Origin: Sphingobacterium sp. SRCM116780
Lineage (GTDB): Bacteria > Bacteroidota > Bacteroidia > Sphingobacteriales > Sphingobacteriaceae
DNA length: 64,000 nt
NCBI RefSeq assembly: GCF_021442025.1
Contig: NZ_CP090446.1
Span: forward strand, 682,001-746,000
Reading direction: 5' to 3'
The position numbers were made by a program, and so were the translations under genes. How positions within the stretch are numbered: position 1 is the first letter of the stretch; each line of letters starts with the position of its first letter. Shown piece by piece: positions 16,311 through 25,694 of this stretch. Below the pieces are notes generated by a model. That model was not told the DNA's origin and did no database searches. It saw nothing but the letters and a program-made list of their open reading frames with translations.

Positions 16311-17366
16311 ATGAGGACATTACTATGTTTTATCCTGATTACATTAACAGCCTGTAACAATATGCAAAACCAGACACAACAGATTATTGAACTGAATAAA
16401 AAGCAAACCAAAGAGGAAACGAAAAAGCTGCAACAGCAAAACGTACTTACATCTGCAGAAAGCGAACAGTTGAACAATCGACTAGTACAAGATTTGGATT
16501 ATTATCTCAATCACCAAGATATAGATGCAAAGGATATTACAAGGCTTTTTAAAGAAACAGTTCAGAGCTTTGAAAATATCAAAATAACGCATCAGGTTTT
16601 TATAGTGATTGCTTCCACATATTATTGTATCAGCAGCCAAAGGATGATGAGAAATTATCCGCCCAAAATAGAAATGGAAATTCAGATTCAAGTCAATAAG
16701 GCTATGAACGATTGGTTTGCAAAATACCAGACTGGAAACGACAGATTGGATGATTTAATCATCCAGGTAAAGAATTATAAGAAACTAGCTTTTAACAAAG
16801 ACATCAAAGCCGACGAATACACTGTTATATTAAATACACTGACTACTATAAGACAAGACGGCCTGCTCACAGATGAGACCATGAAACAAATGTTGTTAAT
16901 CGATATGGCGAAGTATGCAAACCGCAGCAACAACAGCAACCTGGAGATACTAAACATCTACAACACTGTAAATGATATCAGAAACTTAGGTATTGAAAAA
17001 GAACTAACCACTATTTATGATAGTAATTTTATGCAATCCGCCTTACCCACTTACAGCCAATTGAAGAAACAGGTGACAAAACGGTTTAAATGGATGTTGC
17101 AGGAAGATTTAATAGAAACAGAGGAGTATGTTTTATTTACCCAAACGATCTTAAGTGCCATCGACTTCTGTGAAAAATCCAATGATGACGACAAAGAAGT
17201 CATAAAAGAACGACTCGTCAAAAGTATTGGTACATTGAGCAGGAGTGAATTGGAAACAGAGGATCGTGAAGCAGTGGTTGATTGGTATTATATGTTAGCT
17301 GAAATAAAAAATGTGAATATAAATGAAGAACTAAATCACTGGTTGTATCCATTTCTAAAAAAGTAA
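16311..17366 (+). CDS. Helical lipoprotein of unknown function
   Basis: A 351-residue exported protein with a lipobox (LTAC, Cys15) and an almost entirely helical body rich in Gln, Asn, Lys and Glu. A coiled coil is likely at about 20-60, with another amphipathic stretch at about 140-200. I recognise no family. It has its own tandem-box promoter and no enzyme motif. A periplasmic immunity or chaperone-like role is possible only by context. Confidence 0.75.
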   Translation: MRTLLCFILITLTACNNMQNQTQQIIELNKKQTKEETKKLQQQNVLTSAESEQLNNRLVQDLDYYLNHQDIDAKDITRLFKETVQSFENIKITHQVFIVIASTYYCISSQRMMRNYPPKIEMEIQIQVNKAMNDWFAKYQTGNDRLDDLIIQVKNYKKLAFNKDIKADEYTVILNTLTTIRQDGLLTDETMKQMLLIDMAKYANRSNNSNLEILNIYNTVNDIRNLGIEKELTTIYDSNFMQSALPTYSQLKKQVTKRFKWMLQEDLIETEEYVLFTQTILSAIDFCEKSNDDDKEVIKERLVKSIGTLSRSELETEDREAVVDWYYMLAEIKNVNINEELNHWLYPFLKK

Positions 17367-17372
17367 ATCTCT

Positions 17373-17420
17373 ACGAATTGTAAATGGTTTATTGCTTAAA
17401 CGCTAGAAATGTTATCATTG
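17373..17420 (+). promoter_or_regulatory. Tandem-box promoter 2 (one clear box)
   Basis: ACGAATTGTAAA at 17373-17384 is followed 28 bp later by TATCATTG (17413-17420). The upstream box position falls in the 3' end of the preceding gene and is not recognisable. Confidence 0.6.
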
Positions 17421-17472
17421 AAGATAAATATTTGTAAAAGCCACATAGCTGTTTGTGATCGTAAAATAAAAA

Positions 17473-17802
17473 ATGAAAAAAATAATTGCACTTTCTTTAT
17501 CCTTAATTACGATTGTCATTTGTGGTTGGCTTATTATTAAGCAATTGCATTTGCTCGATATTCCACCAAATAAGAACGACACTTATGCCATGTGGGAAAA
17601 ACAAGAGATTGATGCCAGAACTGACATAGACACATGTGAAAAGAAAGTATTGAAAAATCAAATAGATCTGAAACGGAAAAATGAAAGATATATTTCAGAC
17701 ATTGTATTTGAAAATCAGCGAATTACATTAGCTGTTGTTATCATACAATTAATATTGCTGGTTTTTATTTTTCTATTATCAAATGGAAAAAAGAAGCAGT
17801 AA
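17473..17802 (+). CDS. Two-helix membrane protein, unknown
   Basis: A 109-residue protein with transmembrane helices at about 5-23 and 84-103 and a polar, charged periplasmic middle containing DARTDIDTCEKKVLKNQIDL, which looks coiled. No family is recognised. It is the first gene of a unit with 17811 (8 bp away) and possibly 18214. Confidence 0.7.
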   Translation: MKKIIALSLSLITIVICGWLIIKQLHLLDIPPNKNDTYAMWEKQEIDARTDIDTCEKKVLKNQIDLKRKNERYISDIVFENQRITLAVVIIQLILLVFIFLLSNGKKKQ

Positions 17803-17810
17803 TCGCATTA

Positions 17811-18113
17811 ATGAATGATATGGAAAAATTAAAAGCTGTACCAGCAGTTATCATTGTTATACAACTGATCAGTATCATACATCTGTTTTATACATACCGG
17901 TATGAGGATAGTCATATTCCGGTTGCTTTTATTGAATTGAATATTTTAGCAGTCATTAATTTAGCCGTAGTGATCCTAACATATTTTACCTTCTTTAGAG
18001 CAAGACAAAAAAATATGATCTGGTGGGTTGTGATTACACTTGCTCTAATCGTTATTGCAACCACAGGTCTCACTTTGTTTATCATGTTGTTGGATAAATA
18101 CCGATACATGTAG
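17811..18113 (+). CDS. Three-helix membrane protein, unknown
   Basis: A 100-residue hydrophobic protein with helices at about 10-28, 40-62 and 70-95. It starts 8 bp after the previous stop; an alternative ATG is at 17820. Together the pair looks like a small inner-membrane complex, but no homology is recognised. Confidence 0.7.
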   Translation: MNDMEKLKAVPAVIIVIQLISIIHLFYTYRYEDSHIPVAFIELNILAVINLAVVILTYFTFFRARQKNMIWWVVITLALIVIATTGLTLFIMLLDKYRYM

Positions 18114-18213
18114 TGTGAAATTAAAGATACATTACTTCATCCTTATAGTTAATTAGAGGAGAGAAAATAAATACATCGTTAGAAAATAAATTTAGATATT
18201 CAATAGTATAACA

Positions 18214-20295
18214 ATGAATAGATATTTCATGATCATAATACTGTTAATCGTATCGGTTAGCAGTCGGGCACAGTCGTTATTTTTTGATAGTGAAAAAGAA
18301 GAATTTCTAGAACAGTTAAGGAATAAATCTATTCCAGAAATAAGAATAGTATTTGCTGATCAGGTTGAAAGTATTCATAACTTTCAACAGCAATTAAAAC
18401 GCATAAGCAGCTTTAATAGCAATAAAACAGAAGTCGTATATACGGAAGAAACAGCAGAAAGTACAACTCCATATACACTACCAGATGCCAAGTTGATAGA
18501 AGAGCAATTTCATGCAACGATAAAAACATCAGTTTTTAATCAGCTATTCTCCTTGCCCAATTCTGACTTCCAAATTAGTCCTCCTGATCAAGAAGATGAT
18601 GATCATGTAGCTTATCTTGACCTAAATTATGTTGTGAATCAGGCTTATAAAGATGGAAAATCGTACGGTAGTGAAGAAGTAGGATTAAGGGCTATAGATA
18701 GTCTGAAAGCTATTGCTAGTCAGCATATCCCTACAAAGATGGCAACCGTAAAAATGAATGTTTCCCTACAAGAAATGTCTTACAGAAATGGTAAGATTTA
18801 TTTGGATTGGGTCAATAAAAACAAAGTAAAATTCCGTGTAGATACGACTATCAATAAAGACTTGTTGGAAGTATATGCACTTACAAGCAATGGTAAACTT
18901 GTCGATCACAAAAACTTTACACGTTCAAGCTATAAACCTGATGGTAGCATAGAAATTTTATTAAAAGAAATAGATTTGTTGTTTGCTGATTTCGTAAAAA
19001 AAATTGATACCAATGAATTTGGGAGTAAAGAAGACTTGATCAATGAAGTAAAGAACAGGATCAATACCCTTAAATTACCTGAAAGATCTCCAGTAGATTA
19101 TAAAGAATACGGCTTTAAAGGTAATGTTGCACATCTTGTATTTTACTTTAAGGAAGACAGTAAATTATTCAAGCAGGATATTACAGCCTATAATAAAGAA
19201 ACGAAAAAAAACCAATATGAGGTTTTTAGCGATGAAAATGAACGAAAAGGTATTTCCGATGTAGATGGAAACATTCGAATTAAAGAACAATATAAATCAT
19301 TGCAAAAGGAAAATGATCATTATTATTATGCTACCGACACGGCTTATCATCATACGAACTATTACTTTGATGAGAAGAAGAATGTATTGATCAATTTAAA
19401 AATGGATGGTTATTTAGACGGTCAGGAAAACGGTATGGTCGTCATACGGAAAATTGTTAATAGGGATACTGTAAATCATGAAAATGAATATTTACATGGG
19501 CTGTATAACAAAGAAGGAAAACTAATTCTTCCTTTAACATACCGATCACTCCAAGTAATAGGTCAGGTCATTATTGCACAAAAAGAAGACACATACAGTT
19601 TGTTAAACTTAAATGGCCAACCTCTGAATGATGAAAAATTTGATGAAGTAAATCGGGCATCAGATCTTGAAAATGAAATGGAATATCCATTACTTATTGC
19701 TAACAAGAATGACAAGTATGGTATTTTAGATCTAGAAGGAAATCAGCTTTGTCCATTTAAATATGATGCTATTAATTCCTTTTATAATGGAAAAGCTGTT
19801 GTTGTACAAGTTAACAAAGATGGTGATGATCGATTTGGACTGATCGATAATAACTTGAAAGAGATAGTTCCGTTAGAATACGATCTTATTTTTAATTATA
19901 AAGATGGGATGGCTATTTTCATGAAAGATGGTCGGTATGGATTATTGGATGAAAAAGGTCAGATTATGGAGCCTGCCATTTATGATAGTATGGAAGAGGT
20001 TTCAGATGGTATGGTGGTGGTGCGGAATGATGAAGGGAAATATGGTGCCATAAACAACAAAGGAGAATTAACTGTTCCATTCATTTTTTCTGAAATAAAT
20101 GATTTTCAAGCTGGTTACGCTTTTGTGATGACAGAAGATCAATATGGTATTATAGATAAAATGGGGAAATATATGCTGCAGGGTAAAAAGCCAGGTAGCT
20201 ATGGTCTTAGCTTAAACTGGAAAGGCAAAAAAAGAACCTATCTTTTTAATGATAAACTTTACAATTATAAAGGCGATTTGATAAAGAAACAATAG
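18214..20295 (+). CDS. Large secreted WG-repeat protein
   Basis: A 693-residue protein with a cleavable signal peptide (about 1-19, ending SRAQ). The N-terminal 400 residues have no recognised domain. Residues about 430-690 carry at least six WG (KWG) repeats with the core (K/R)-(Y/F)-G-(L/I/A)-(I/L)-(D/N)-x-x-G, e.g. DKYGILDLEGN, DRFGLIDNNLK, GRYGLLDEKGQ, GKYGAINNKGE and DQYGIIDKMGK. WG repeats form beta-propeller-like surfaces for protein binding. Smaller relatives are at 20626 and 42566. No tandem-box precedes it, so it is likely read from promoter 2. Confidence 0.85.
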   Translation: MNRYFMIIILLIVSVSSRAQSLFFDSEKEEFLEQLRNKSIPEIRIVFADQVESIHNFQQQLKRISSFNSNKTEVVYTEETAESTTPYTLPDAKLIEEQFHATIKTSVFNQLFSLPNSDFQISPPDQEDDDHVAYLDLNYVVNQAYKDGKSYGSEEVGLRAIDSLKAIASQHIPTKMATVKMNVSLQEMSYRNGKIYLDWVNKNKVKFRVDTTINKDLLEVYALTSNGKLVDHKNFTRSSYKPDGSIEILLKEIDLLFADFVKKIDTNEFGSKEDLINEVKNRINTLKLPERSPVDYKEYGFKGNVAHLVFYFKEDSKLFKQDITAYNKETKKNQYEVFSDENERKGISDVDGNIRIKEQYKSLQKENDHYYYATDTAYHHTNYYFDEKKNVLINLKMDGYLDGQENGMVVIRKIVNRDTVNHENEYLHGLYNKEGKLILPLTYRSLQVIGQVIIAQKEDTYSLLNLNGQPLNDEKFDEVNRASDLENEMEYPLLIANKNDKYGILDLEGNQLCPFKYDAINSFYNGKAVVVQVNKDGDDRFGLIDNNLKEIVPLEYDLIFNYKDGMAIFMKDGRYGLLDEKGQIMEPAIYDSMEEVSDGMVVVRNDEGKYGAINNKGELTVPFIFSEINDFQAGYAFVMTEDQYGIIDKMGKYMLQGKKPGSYGLSLNWKGKKRTYLFNDKLYNYKGDLIKKQ

Positions 20296-20625
20296 AAATC
20301 CCATCATTTCAGTAAACAACAATTGGTAATCTGGTTCCTTATACTTAGGTATGAGTTGGTTATTGCAATAAATTCTCATTATACGAAATAGTTTTGCAAA
20401 TATAACAAGGAAATCTTAAAATATATACGAATAATAAATCAAGTCCTACGAATTGTAAACGGTTTTGTAACTAGCCCTGCAGAAATATTACATTTGAATA
20501 CAAATAATTAAACAGCTCAATCATTACTTTAAACAATAAAAGACGCAGAAACAGGAAAACAATTATTAATTATTTTCTCTGATTATTTTTCATACCCCAA
20601 TTGTCGATTAGTTTACAAACATAAC
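20296..20625 (+). other. Intergenic region with a long leader
   Basis: Holds tandem-box promoter 3 and then about 130 bp of untranslated leader before the next start. At 20340-20355 it also contains TTATACTTAGGTATGA, repeated in inverse orientation at 31287-31302. No ORF is seen. Confidence 0.5.
20427..20496 (+). promoter_or_regulatory. Tandem-box promoter 3
   Basis: Boxes at 20427-20438 and 20448-20459 (21 bp start to start), TTTG at 20464-20467, and a perfect -7 TACATTTG at 20489-20496. Confidence 0.8.
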
Positions 20626-21309
20626 ATGAAAATCAGGTTTTCCCAGCTTATTTTTTTAATAGCTATATACACACCTCTTGTGTTGCAAGCTCAAGATAAT
20701 AGGGCTTACCGTTTGTTTGATATACAGCGTAAAACTGGTGTTGTAGATACCTCTGGTAAGGAAATAATAGCGCCACAGTACGGCGGTATTGTAGAATATA
20801 TTTATGCTAAATCACAATGGGTATTTCACGATACCAATAAAAAGAGCCTTCTTTTTAATCGCAATACTGGACAAATGAAGGAATATGATGATATCGATGT
20901 GCGTCATCTGGAATATCGTGATACTTTTTATACACGCATTAAAGACAATAATAGCTATTATCTGCTAAGCGAAGTCGATGACAAGAAAATAAAGCTGCCA
21001 AAGGGATGGGAAGATGTAGGAGCTGTCGGTGATTTTTTTGTTCTCCAGGAATATTATTCAGCACCATCTACATCTTCAAAAAAGGATAAAAAAGGAAGAT
21101 GGTTACCGCCTGAAGTATCAACGATGATACCACTACTTCGTTCGGAATATGAAATAACAGCGAGAGGAGATATGGCTCATATTGTTCAAGGGAACGAATA
21201 TATTGCTAGTTTCGAGACTGATCTCACAACAGGTAAAATATTTTTACCCGAGAAATACTTTTCAGAATTGAAGCTAGAAAAGATAAATATAACCAATGTA
21301 CAAGAATAA
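20626..21309 (+). CDS. Secreted WG-repeat-like protein
   Basis: A 227-residue protein with a cleavable signal peptide (about 1-20, ending LQAQ). One WG-type repeat follows (KTGVVDTSGKEIIAPQY, about 36-52) and a weaker one near 85. The rest is beta-rich and unassigned. It is the first gene after promoter 3 and is followed 66 bp later by the next gene. Confidence 0.72.
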   Translation: MKIRFSQLIFLIAIYTPLVLQAQDNRAYRLFDIQRKTGVVDTSGKEIIAPQYGGIVEYIYAKSQWVFHDTNKKSLLFNRNTGQMKEYDDIDVRHLEYRDTFYTRIKDNNSYYLLSEVDDKKIKLPKGWEDVGAVGDFFVLQEYYSAPSTSSKKDKKGRWLPPEVSTMIPLLRSEYEITARGDMAHIVQGNEYIASFETDLTTGKIFLPEKYFSELKLEKINITNVQE

Positions 21310-21375
21310 AATGAATACTAAGTAAACATACTTGCTTAGCGAGAGTGAAATATTGAAATAAAATAAAAAATAAAA

Positions 21376-22047
21376 ATGGATAAGAAACAATATGCAGAGC
21401 ATCTTGCCCAATTAGTGCCCGGGATTGAAATTGATATAGAAAAGAGAGATCTTTCAGATGAATTTTATGCTTACTTTCAATGTTTTATGCCAGATGGAAA
21501 GGACATAGAAAAAGTCTTTGTATCCTTAGAAAAGGGACAAGAGTTACTAGAAAGAATTATACCTATTTATGAAGCAACTCAACAGAAAACGCTTCAACAG
21601 TTTAAAGAAGGTATTTCTCCTGGTTATTTTTGTCCTGATTCCACTGGAAATAAAGAATTGTTGGAGCATTTAGGGAAGGCACATATTGAAAGTATAAAAA
21701 TATTTTCACAATTTTTGGAAGACAAAGAACTTGAACAAATGTTGGAAAATGTCCACGAAATTGTCATTTATGAAGAGGAAAGAGAATTAAAAAATGATTA
21801 CTTAAATTCATATTTATACGATACAATTTCTGACTGGAGCATTGAAAACGAAGATGGGGATGGATTAATCAGCATTTTAAATGAAGCGTATTATTCCATT
21901 AACTGCGATTATTATCTGTCTTATTACTTACGGTTTCCAACATTTAAAAATAAACCTGAACACGACTTCTTAAAAAGTTATTTTGAAATATGGAAAGCAG
22001 GATATTATTGTAAATTTGATAAAACTAAACTAATTATTTATAAATAA
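21376..22047 (+). CDS. Acidic cytosolic protein, immunity-like
   Basis: A 223-residue protein with no signal peptide, strongly acidic, with many Tyr and Glu. The end (SINCDYYLSYYLRFPTFKNK) and overall style resemble orphan immunity proteins of polymorphic toxin loci, but I recognise no family. It is probably cotranscribed with the WG-like gene under promoter 3. Confidence 0.6.
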   Translation: MDKKQYAEHLAQLVPGIEIDIEKRDLSDEFYAYFQCFMPDGKDIEKVFVSLEKGQELLERIIPIYEATQQKTLQQFKEGISPGYFCPDSTGNKELLEHLGKAHIESIKIFSQFLEDKELEQMLENVHEIVIYEEERELKNDYLNSYLYDTISDWSIENEDGDGLISILNEAYYSINCDYYLSYYLRFPTFKNKPEHDFLKSYFEIWKAGYYCKFDKTKLIIYK

Positions 22048-22223
22048 TTAGTTTTAATAATTTACACTATACGGTCACATTTTCCTTCTAAATTGTAAAT
22101 AATCAGCTTTCGTTTTTTGTTGGAAAATCAGTCTGTTTTTGTGTAGACCGAAAAATACGAAAAATCTATTTTTATTCTTCGTTGATATTCACAATTATTC
22201 TTGACTCGGTAATAGTAGATTTT

Positions 22224-22235
22224 ACGAATAATAAA
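22224..22235 (+). promoter_or_regulatory. Orphan tandem-box half-site
   Basis: ACGAATAATAAA exact, with a decayed second box 21 bp later. No plus-strand gene follows, because the next gene is on the minus strand. It looks like a scar of a lost cassette. Confidence 0.5.
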
Positions 22236-22284
22236 CGGCCATAGTGATTAAGAAAGAACGCTTGTCCATCTACTGTCAGCAAAT

Positions 22285-23469
22285 TTATTTTTTGGATTTT
22301 GTGAGCTCTCGCATCTTTTCTGGTAGTTGTTGTTCATCTTCATTGGTATAGTTTAAGTCTATATATTTTATGATGCCATTAGGTGCAATAATATAGGTAA
22401 GCCTGTTGTTATAACCATTTTTGTTATAAGCGTTGTATTGTTTGGCTATTTCATAGTCCTCATCATTTAAGTAAACCGTGTTGTATGTTTGTAAAGTAGA
22501 ACCCCAATACTTGAGCAGTGGCATGGTAGAGCTGGAAATAGCATATCTTATTTCAGTAGATCCCAATATGATTTTATCGAAAGACTGTATTTGCGCAGAA
22601 CAGCTTGCTATACGAGCAAGCATGCCCCCATGAGATAAAGCACTCGGGAGTGTACCGCTAAATGCTGCTGGATAGAATGTGATTATTTTCCATTTTTCTT
22701 TATCATCTAACAACTTTTTTGTTGGGAAGATATTATTCGGATCTTTCAGAATAAAATCAGGAGCTTTGTCTCCGATTTTAAGCATAGTATATTCCTGATG
22801 ATTGGTATCCCGCGAGGTTAAGGAAAGAAATTGCTTCATATAATTTTCCAGCGGTTTTAAATGTTCTCCCTGAGCGCGGTAGGCTGTGTCTTTAAAAAGA
22901 ATTTTATTGTCTGCATCTAAAAGGAATAAAACAGAACTTTTGTTTAATAGTGAATCGGATGGTTGTTCAGGTGACATAGAAAGGTTGAAAGATAATGAAT
23001 CTGACGATATCTTCAGGGGGGAGGACGTTTGTTGCACCTGTTGTTTCGAAAAGGGACGAAATACAGGCAAACCAACGGATGTATATATATAACCAGTTTC
23101 ATCATAAATAACCTTCATACTATCCAATATATTTCGGTTTTCGAGTTTGAAAATCTTACTCTGGTTCGTTAAATCATTATCTGTCCATTTATCCTTATCG
23201 TTTACGACCAAAATAATGTCAATCTTTGGCTTTTGTCCAGATGGAAATGCAAGTCCCTGCACAAAATAGTAATGAAAAGAAGTGCTGAGCATACTGGCAT
23301 ATTCACAGTCCAAGTACAGGCTGGGAATGAATGCAACTAATTTGAGATTGTTCGCAGGTTGATAACCAGTAATACTGTGGATAGGAAATTTATCTTGAAC
23401 ATGTAGTCCCTGTGATGTAGCTTTATTAAAGAATAAAACTACAAGAAATAAGGCATAAATTTTTTTCAT
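22285..23469 (-). CDS. Secreted thioredoxin-fold protein, peroxiredoxin-like without the peroxidatic cysteine
   Basis: A 394-residue protein with a signal peptide (about 1-19, ending TSQ). Two thioredoxin-like halves are visible: an N-terminal one (about 30-200) with FIPSLYLDCEYA (Cys55), and a C-terminal AhpC/TSA-like one (about 230-390) beginning IGDKAPDFILKDPN. The active-site strand reads FYPAAFSGTLPSAL, where peroxiredoxins have FSGVCT; the peroxidatic Cys is Leu274. Cys290 remains. It is therefore probably not a peroxidase. A minus-strand tandem-box promoter precedes it. Confidence 0.72.
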   Translation of the reverse strand: MKKIYALFLVVLFFNKATSQGLHVQDKFPIHSITGYQPANNLKLVAFIPSLYLDCEYASMLSTSFHYYFVQGLAFPSGQKPKIDIILVVNDKDKWTDNDLTNQSKIFKLENRNILDSMKVIYDETGYIYTSVGLPVFRPFSKQQVQQTSSPLKISSDSLSFNLSMSPEQPSDSLLNKSSVLFLLDADNKILFKDTAYRAQGEHLKPLENYMKQFLSLTSRDTNHQEYTMLKIGDKAPDFILKDPNNIFPTKKLLDDKEKWKIITFYPAAFSGTLPSALSHGGMLARIASCSAQIQSFDKIILGSTEIRYAISSSTMPLLKYWGSTLQTYNTVYLNDEDYEIAKQYNAYNKNGYNNRLTYIIAPNGIIKYIDLNYTNEDEQQLPEKMRELTKSKK

Positions 23470-23548
23470 GGTTCATCTTTTCAAAACTGTGATTACCTAA
23501 AATTCAATGTTTAAGAACATGCTATATCACTTGTTCTAATACATAGAA

Positions 23549-23618
23549 TAAATAAACCAATATCTAAAATATAAATTGTAAATCATTTACAATTTGCTAT
23601 GACTGATTTACAATTCGT
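23549..23618 (-). promoter_or_regulatory. Tandem-box promoter 4 (minus strand)
   Basis: On the minus strand ACGAATTGTAAA (23618-23607) and GCAAATTGTAAA (23597-23586) start 21 bp apart. A weak -7 TTTATTTA lies 29 bp on (23556-23549), pointing into the gene starting at 23469. Confidence 0.6.
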
Positions 23619-23788
23619 ATAAATACCTGTCTTTTATAGCTGTTCAACTTATCATTTGTTTTCAATAGTTGGTTAAGCATCAACTTCGGATTGGTAAGCC
23701 CCATGGTCCTTTGTTCATTAATAATTACAAAGTCCTCTTGATTTGTATCCTCACAGATTTCTAAAAATTTGCGAATAATAAATGATCT
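23597..23788 (-). pseudogene. Possible gene fragment between two tandem-box sites
   Basis: A 63-codon minus-strand frame without a proper start runs from a TGA inside site 5 to a TAG inside promoter 4. It reads ...KFLEICEDTNQEDFVIIN and NPKLMLNQLLKTNDKLNSYK and looks protein-like. It may be the remains of a cassette gene between the two sites, or chance. No family is recognised. Confidence 0.3.
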
Positions 23789-23840
23789 TCAACGAATTGT
23801 AAATGCTACTGAGGAATGTATATGTAAAATGTTAATATTG
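23771..23840 (+). promoter_or_regulatory. Tandem-box promoter 5
   Basis: GCGAATAATAAA (23771-23782) and ACGAATTGTAAA (23792-23803), 21 bp apart, then TAATATTG (23833-23840), 29 bp after the second box. The gene starts at 23883. Confidence 0.75.
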
Positions 23841-23882
23841 ATAGCGGAATCCGTATCCTAAATTAAGCTAAAGGTTTAAATA

Positions 23883-24671
23883 ATGAAAAAAGGTTTGTCC
23901 ATGTTGATTGCATGTTTAATTTTGATTTCTTGTCGTTTTAAAGAATCAAAAAATATAAAAGAAACTAAAGTCGTTACTCCAGAAGTTCGTTCAGAGAAAG
24001 TGGATAAAAATGAAAAACAAACACTTGAAATCGGTTATTTCGATACTTACGAGAAGCTTCCTAAATTCAAAATAGATTCAGTCGATCAATCCGAGTATTA
24101 TAAGCTAAAAGCAACTAAGGATTTTGAACAATCCAATGTTGAAAAAGTAGATGAATTCTTTTATATTCAAACCTCATCTTCAAAACTGAAGTATAAAGAA
24201 TATAATGAAAATACAGCCCCAGAGAGACTGAATGGAAATGAATATTTAGGGTTCAATAACAGATTAAAACTATTTGCTATTCAAAGTAACTCCGTTTCAG
24301 AGGGATTAGGTTTTGCGGAATTGATATTAATAGATAGCATAACCAATTACCAGTATCGAATTATTTCCTTAGGAGATTGGAGCGTTTCTTTGCCAAAACT
24401 ATCTCCAAACAATAAGTTTATGGTCTATTATCAAAACCCAGAGTATGAATCCGAAACCTTAAGTATTGCCGTTTTAAAAGTGAATGAAACCGACAGATAT
24501 CATCATTTCTTTAAAGAATATGCCAGTTGTATGGTTCAAAATAAGCTATCCATTGAAGAGATCAGATGGAAAGACGATCAAACATTCTATGTGAAAGCGT
24601 ATAAATCAACAATAGATGCCGCTGGTCATGAGGTTAAATTATTCAACTATTTTGTAGCAATCATCAATTAG
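23883..24671 (+). CDS. Lipoprotein of unknown function
   Basis: A 262-residue exported protein with a lipobox (LISC, Cys18) and a Lys/Glu linker to about residue 45. Its globular, beta-rich body contains a SLPKLSPNNKFMVYYQ segment reminiscent of beta-propeller blades. No named family is recognised. It is the first gene after promoter 5; the next gene follows after 60 bp. Confidence 0.7.
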   Translation: MKKGLSMLIACLILISCRFKESKNIKETKVVTPEVRSEKVDKNEKQTLEIGYFDTYEKLPKFKIDSVDQSEYYKLKATKDFEQSNVEKVDEFFYIQTSSSKLKYKEYNENTAPERLNGNEYLGFNNRLKLFAIQSNSVSEGLGFAELILIDSITNYQYRIISLGDWSVSLPKLSPNNKFMVYYQNPEYESETLSIAVLKVNETDRYHHFFKEYASCMVQNKLSIEEIRWKDDQTFYVKAYKSTIDAAGHEVKLFNYFVAIIN

Positions 24672-24731
24672 TGATTGTAATGATTTATTAAGTTTTTGCT
24701 ATCATTTGTAAAATAAACTTAAAAACAGAAA

Positions 24732-25595
24732 ATGAAACCGATACTTTTACTACTTTTCCTCTTGCTATTTGACTGGGCTTATGGTCAGTCAAAACCTGAA
24801 ATTGATCATATTGTAGTCAATGATTATATGTCTGAACGGAATATTTCCGTGATAGGTCCTATTCCAGCGGGTTATAACAAAGGCATTGTTGACAGTCTGG
24901 AAAACTCTTATGTGGAGTACTATGAAAAAGGTAACCTTGTCAAAACGAACTATTATAGCACAGTAGGCACTTTGTACTACACAAGGCAATCTGTTTACGA
25001 CAAGAAAAACCGTGAAATAAAAGAGTTGAAGATTGATGAATATAAAAACGATACTTGTCTGGTGATATATGAGTATATGGATAGCTTAGATATATTGACC
25101 AGTAAGCAAATCAACAATCTTTGTGACAGTAGTCGACTGGATTTCTATTACCAATACAATGAAAAAAAGCAAAGAGTTGGGCTAGCGATGTACGAAAATG
25201 GAAAGCTTTATGAAAGGAGTACGATAAGTTATCCAAATGTAAATGAAAAGGTAATAAAGTCTCACAGTAACACGGATCGTCCATCAACCTATAATTACAG
25301 GTATAATGACAAAGATGATTTGGTTTATGAAAAAATAAAAAAATGGGAGTCTGTTAGGAAAGACGAGTATTTTGAAGTAGAGGAAGAAAATGAATATAGC
25401 TATAAATACGACCAGTTTGGCAACTGGACGGAACGCATTAAACAAAACTATTGTCCTCTAAAACCGAAAAGCAGAATGGTGAAAAAAAGAAAATCTAATG
25501 GACCGCCCCAAGTTAAGACAGCAGAACGTGAATGTTTTGTTGAGATGAAAGAAAAATTAATCAGAAGAATTTATTACAAATCACTAGCTCCTTAA
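24732..25595 (+). CDS. Secreted YD/RHS-like repeat protein
   Basis: A 287-residue protein with a signal peptide (about 1-18, ending AYGQ). Repeats of Y-x-Y/(N)-x-(K/F)-x-(N/D)-x-x-(K/E)-x-(V/I) type follow, such as YQYNEKKQRVGLAMYENGK, YRYNDKDDLVYEKIKK and YKYDQFGNWTERIKQ. These are the YD (wall-associated/RHS) hairpins that build toxin-shell or surface sheets; here they are too few for an RHS toxin. Proteins of this size are common in Bacteroidota and unassigned. Confidence 0.72.
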   Translation: MKPILLLLFLLLFDWAYGQSKPEIDHIVVNDYMSERNISVIGPIPAGYNKGIVDSLENSYVEYYEKGNLVKTNYYSTVGTLYYTRQSVYDKKNREIKELKIDEYKNDTCLVIYEYMDSLDILTSKQINNLCDSSRLDFYYQYNEKKQRVGLAMYENGKLYERSTISYPNVNEKVIKSHSNTDRPSTYNYRYNDKDDLVYEKIKKWESVRKDEYFEVEEENEYSYKYDQFGNWTERIKQNYCPLKPKSRMVKKRKSNGPPQVKTAERECFVEMKEKLIRRIYYKSLAP

Positions 25596-25694
25596 TGTTT
25601 TTCCTTCAGGTATCTTCAGTTTGACTAGCACTATTTTAAATACCAATTTACAGTGGTTGAGCATGTGTTTTTTTACTACGATCATTGAATTATC

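Noticed and set aside
18214-20295. WG-repeat protein as a toxin
   Set aside because: No C-terminal toxin domain or pre-toxin motif; repeats run to the end of the protein.
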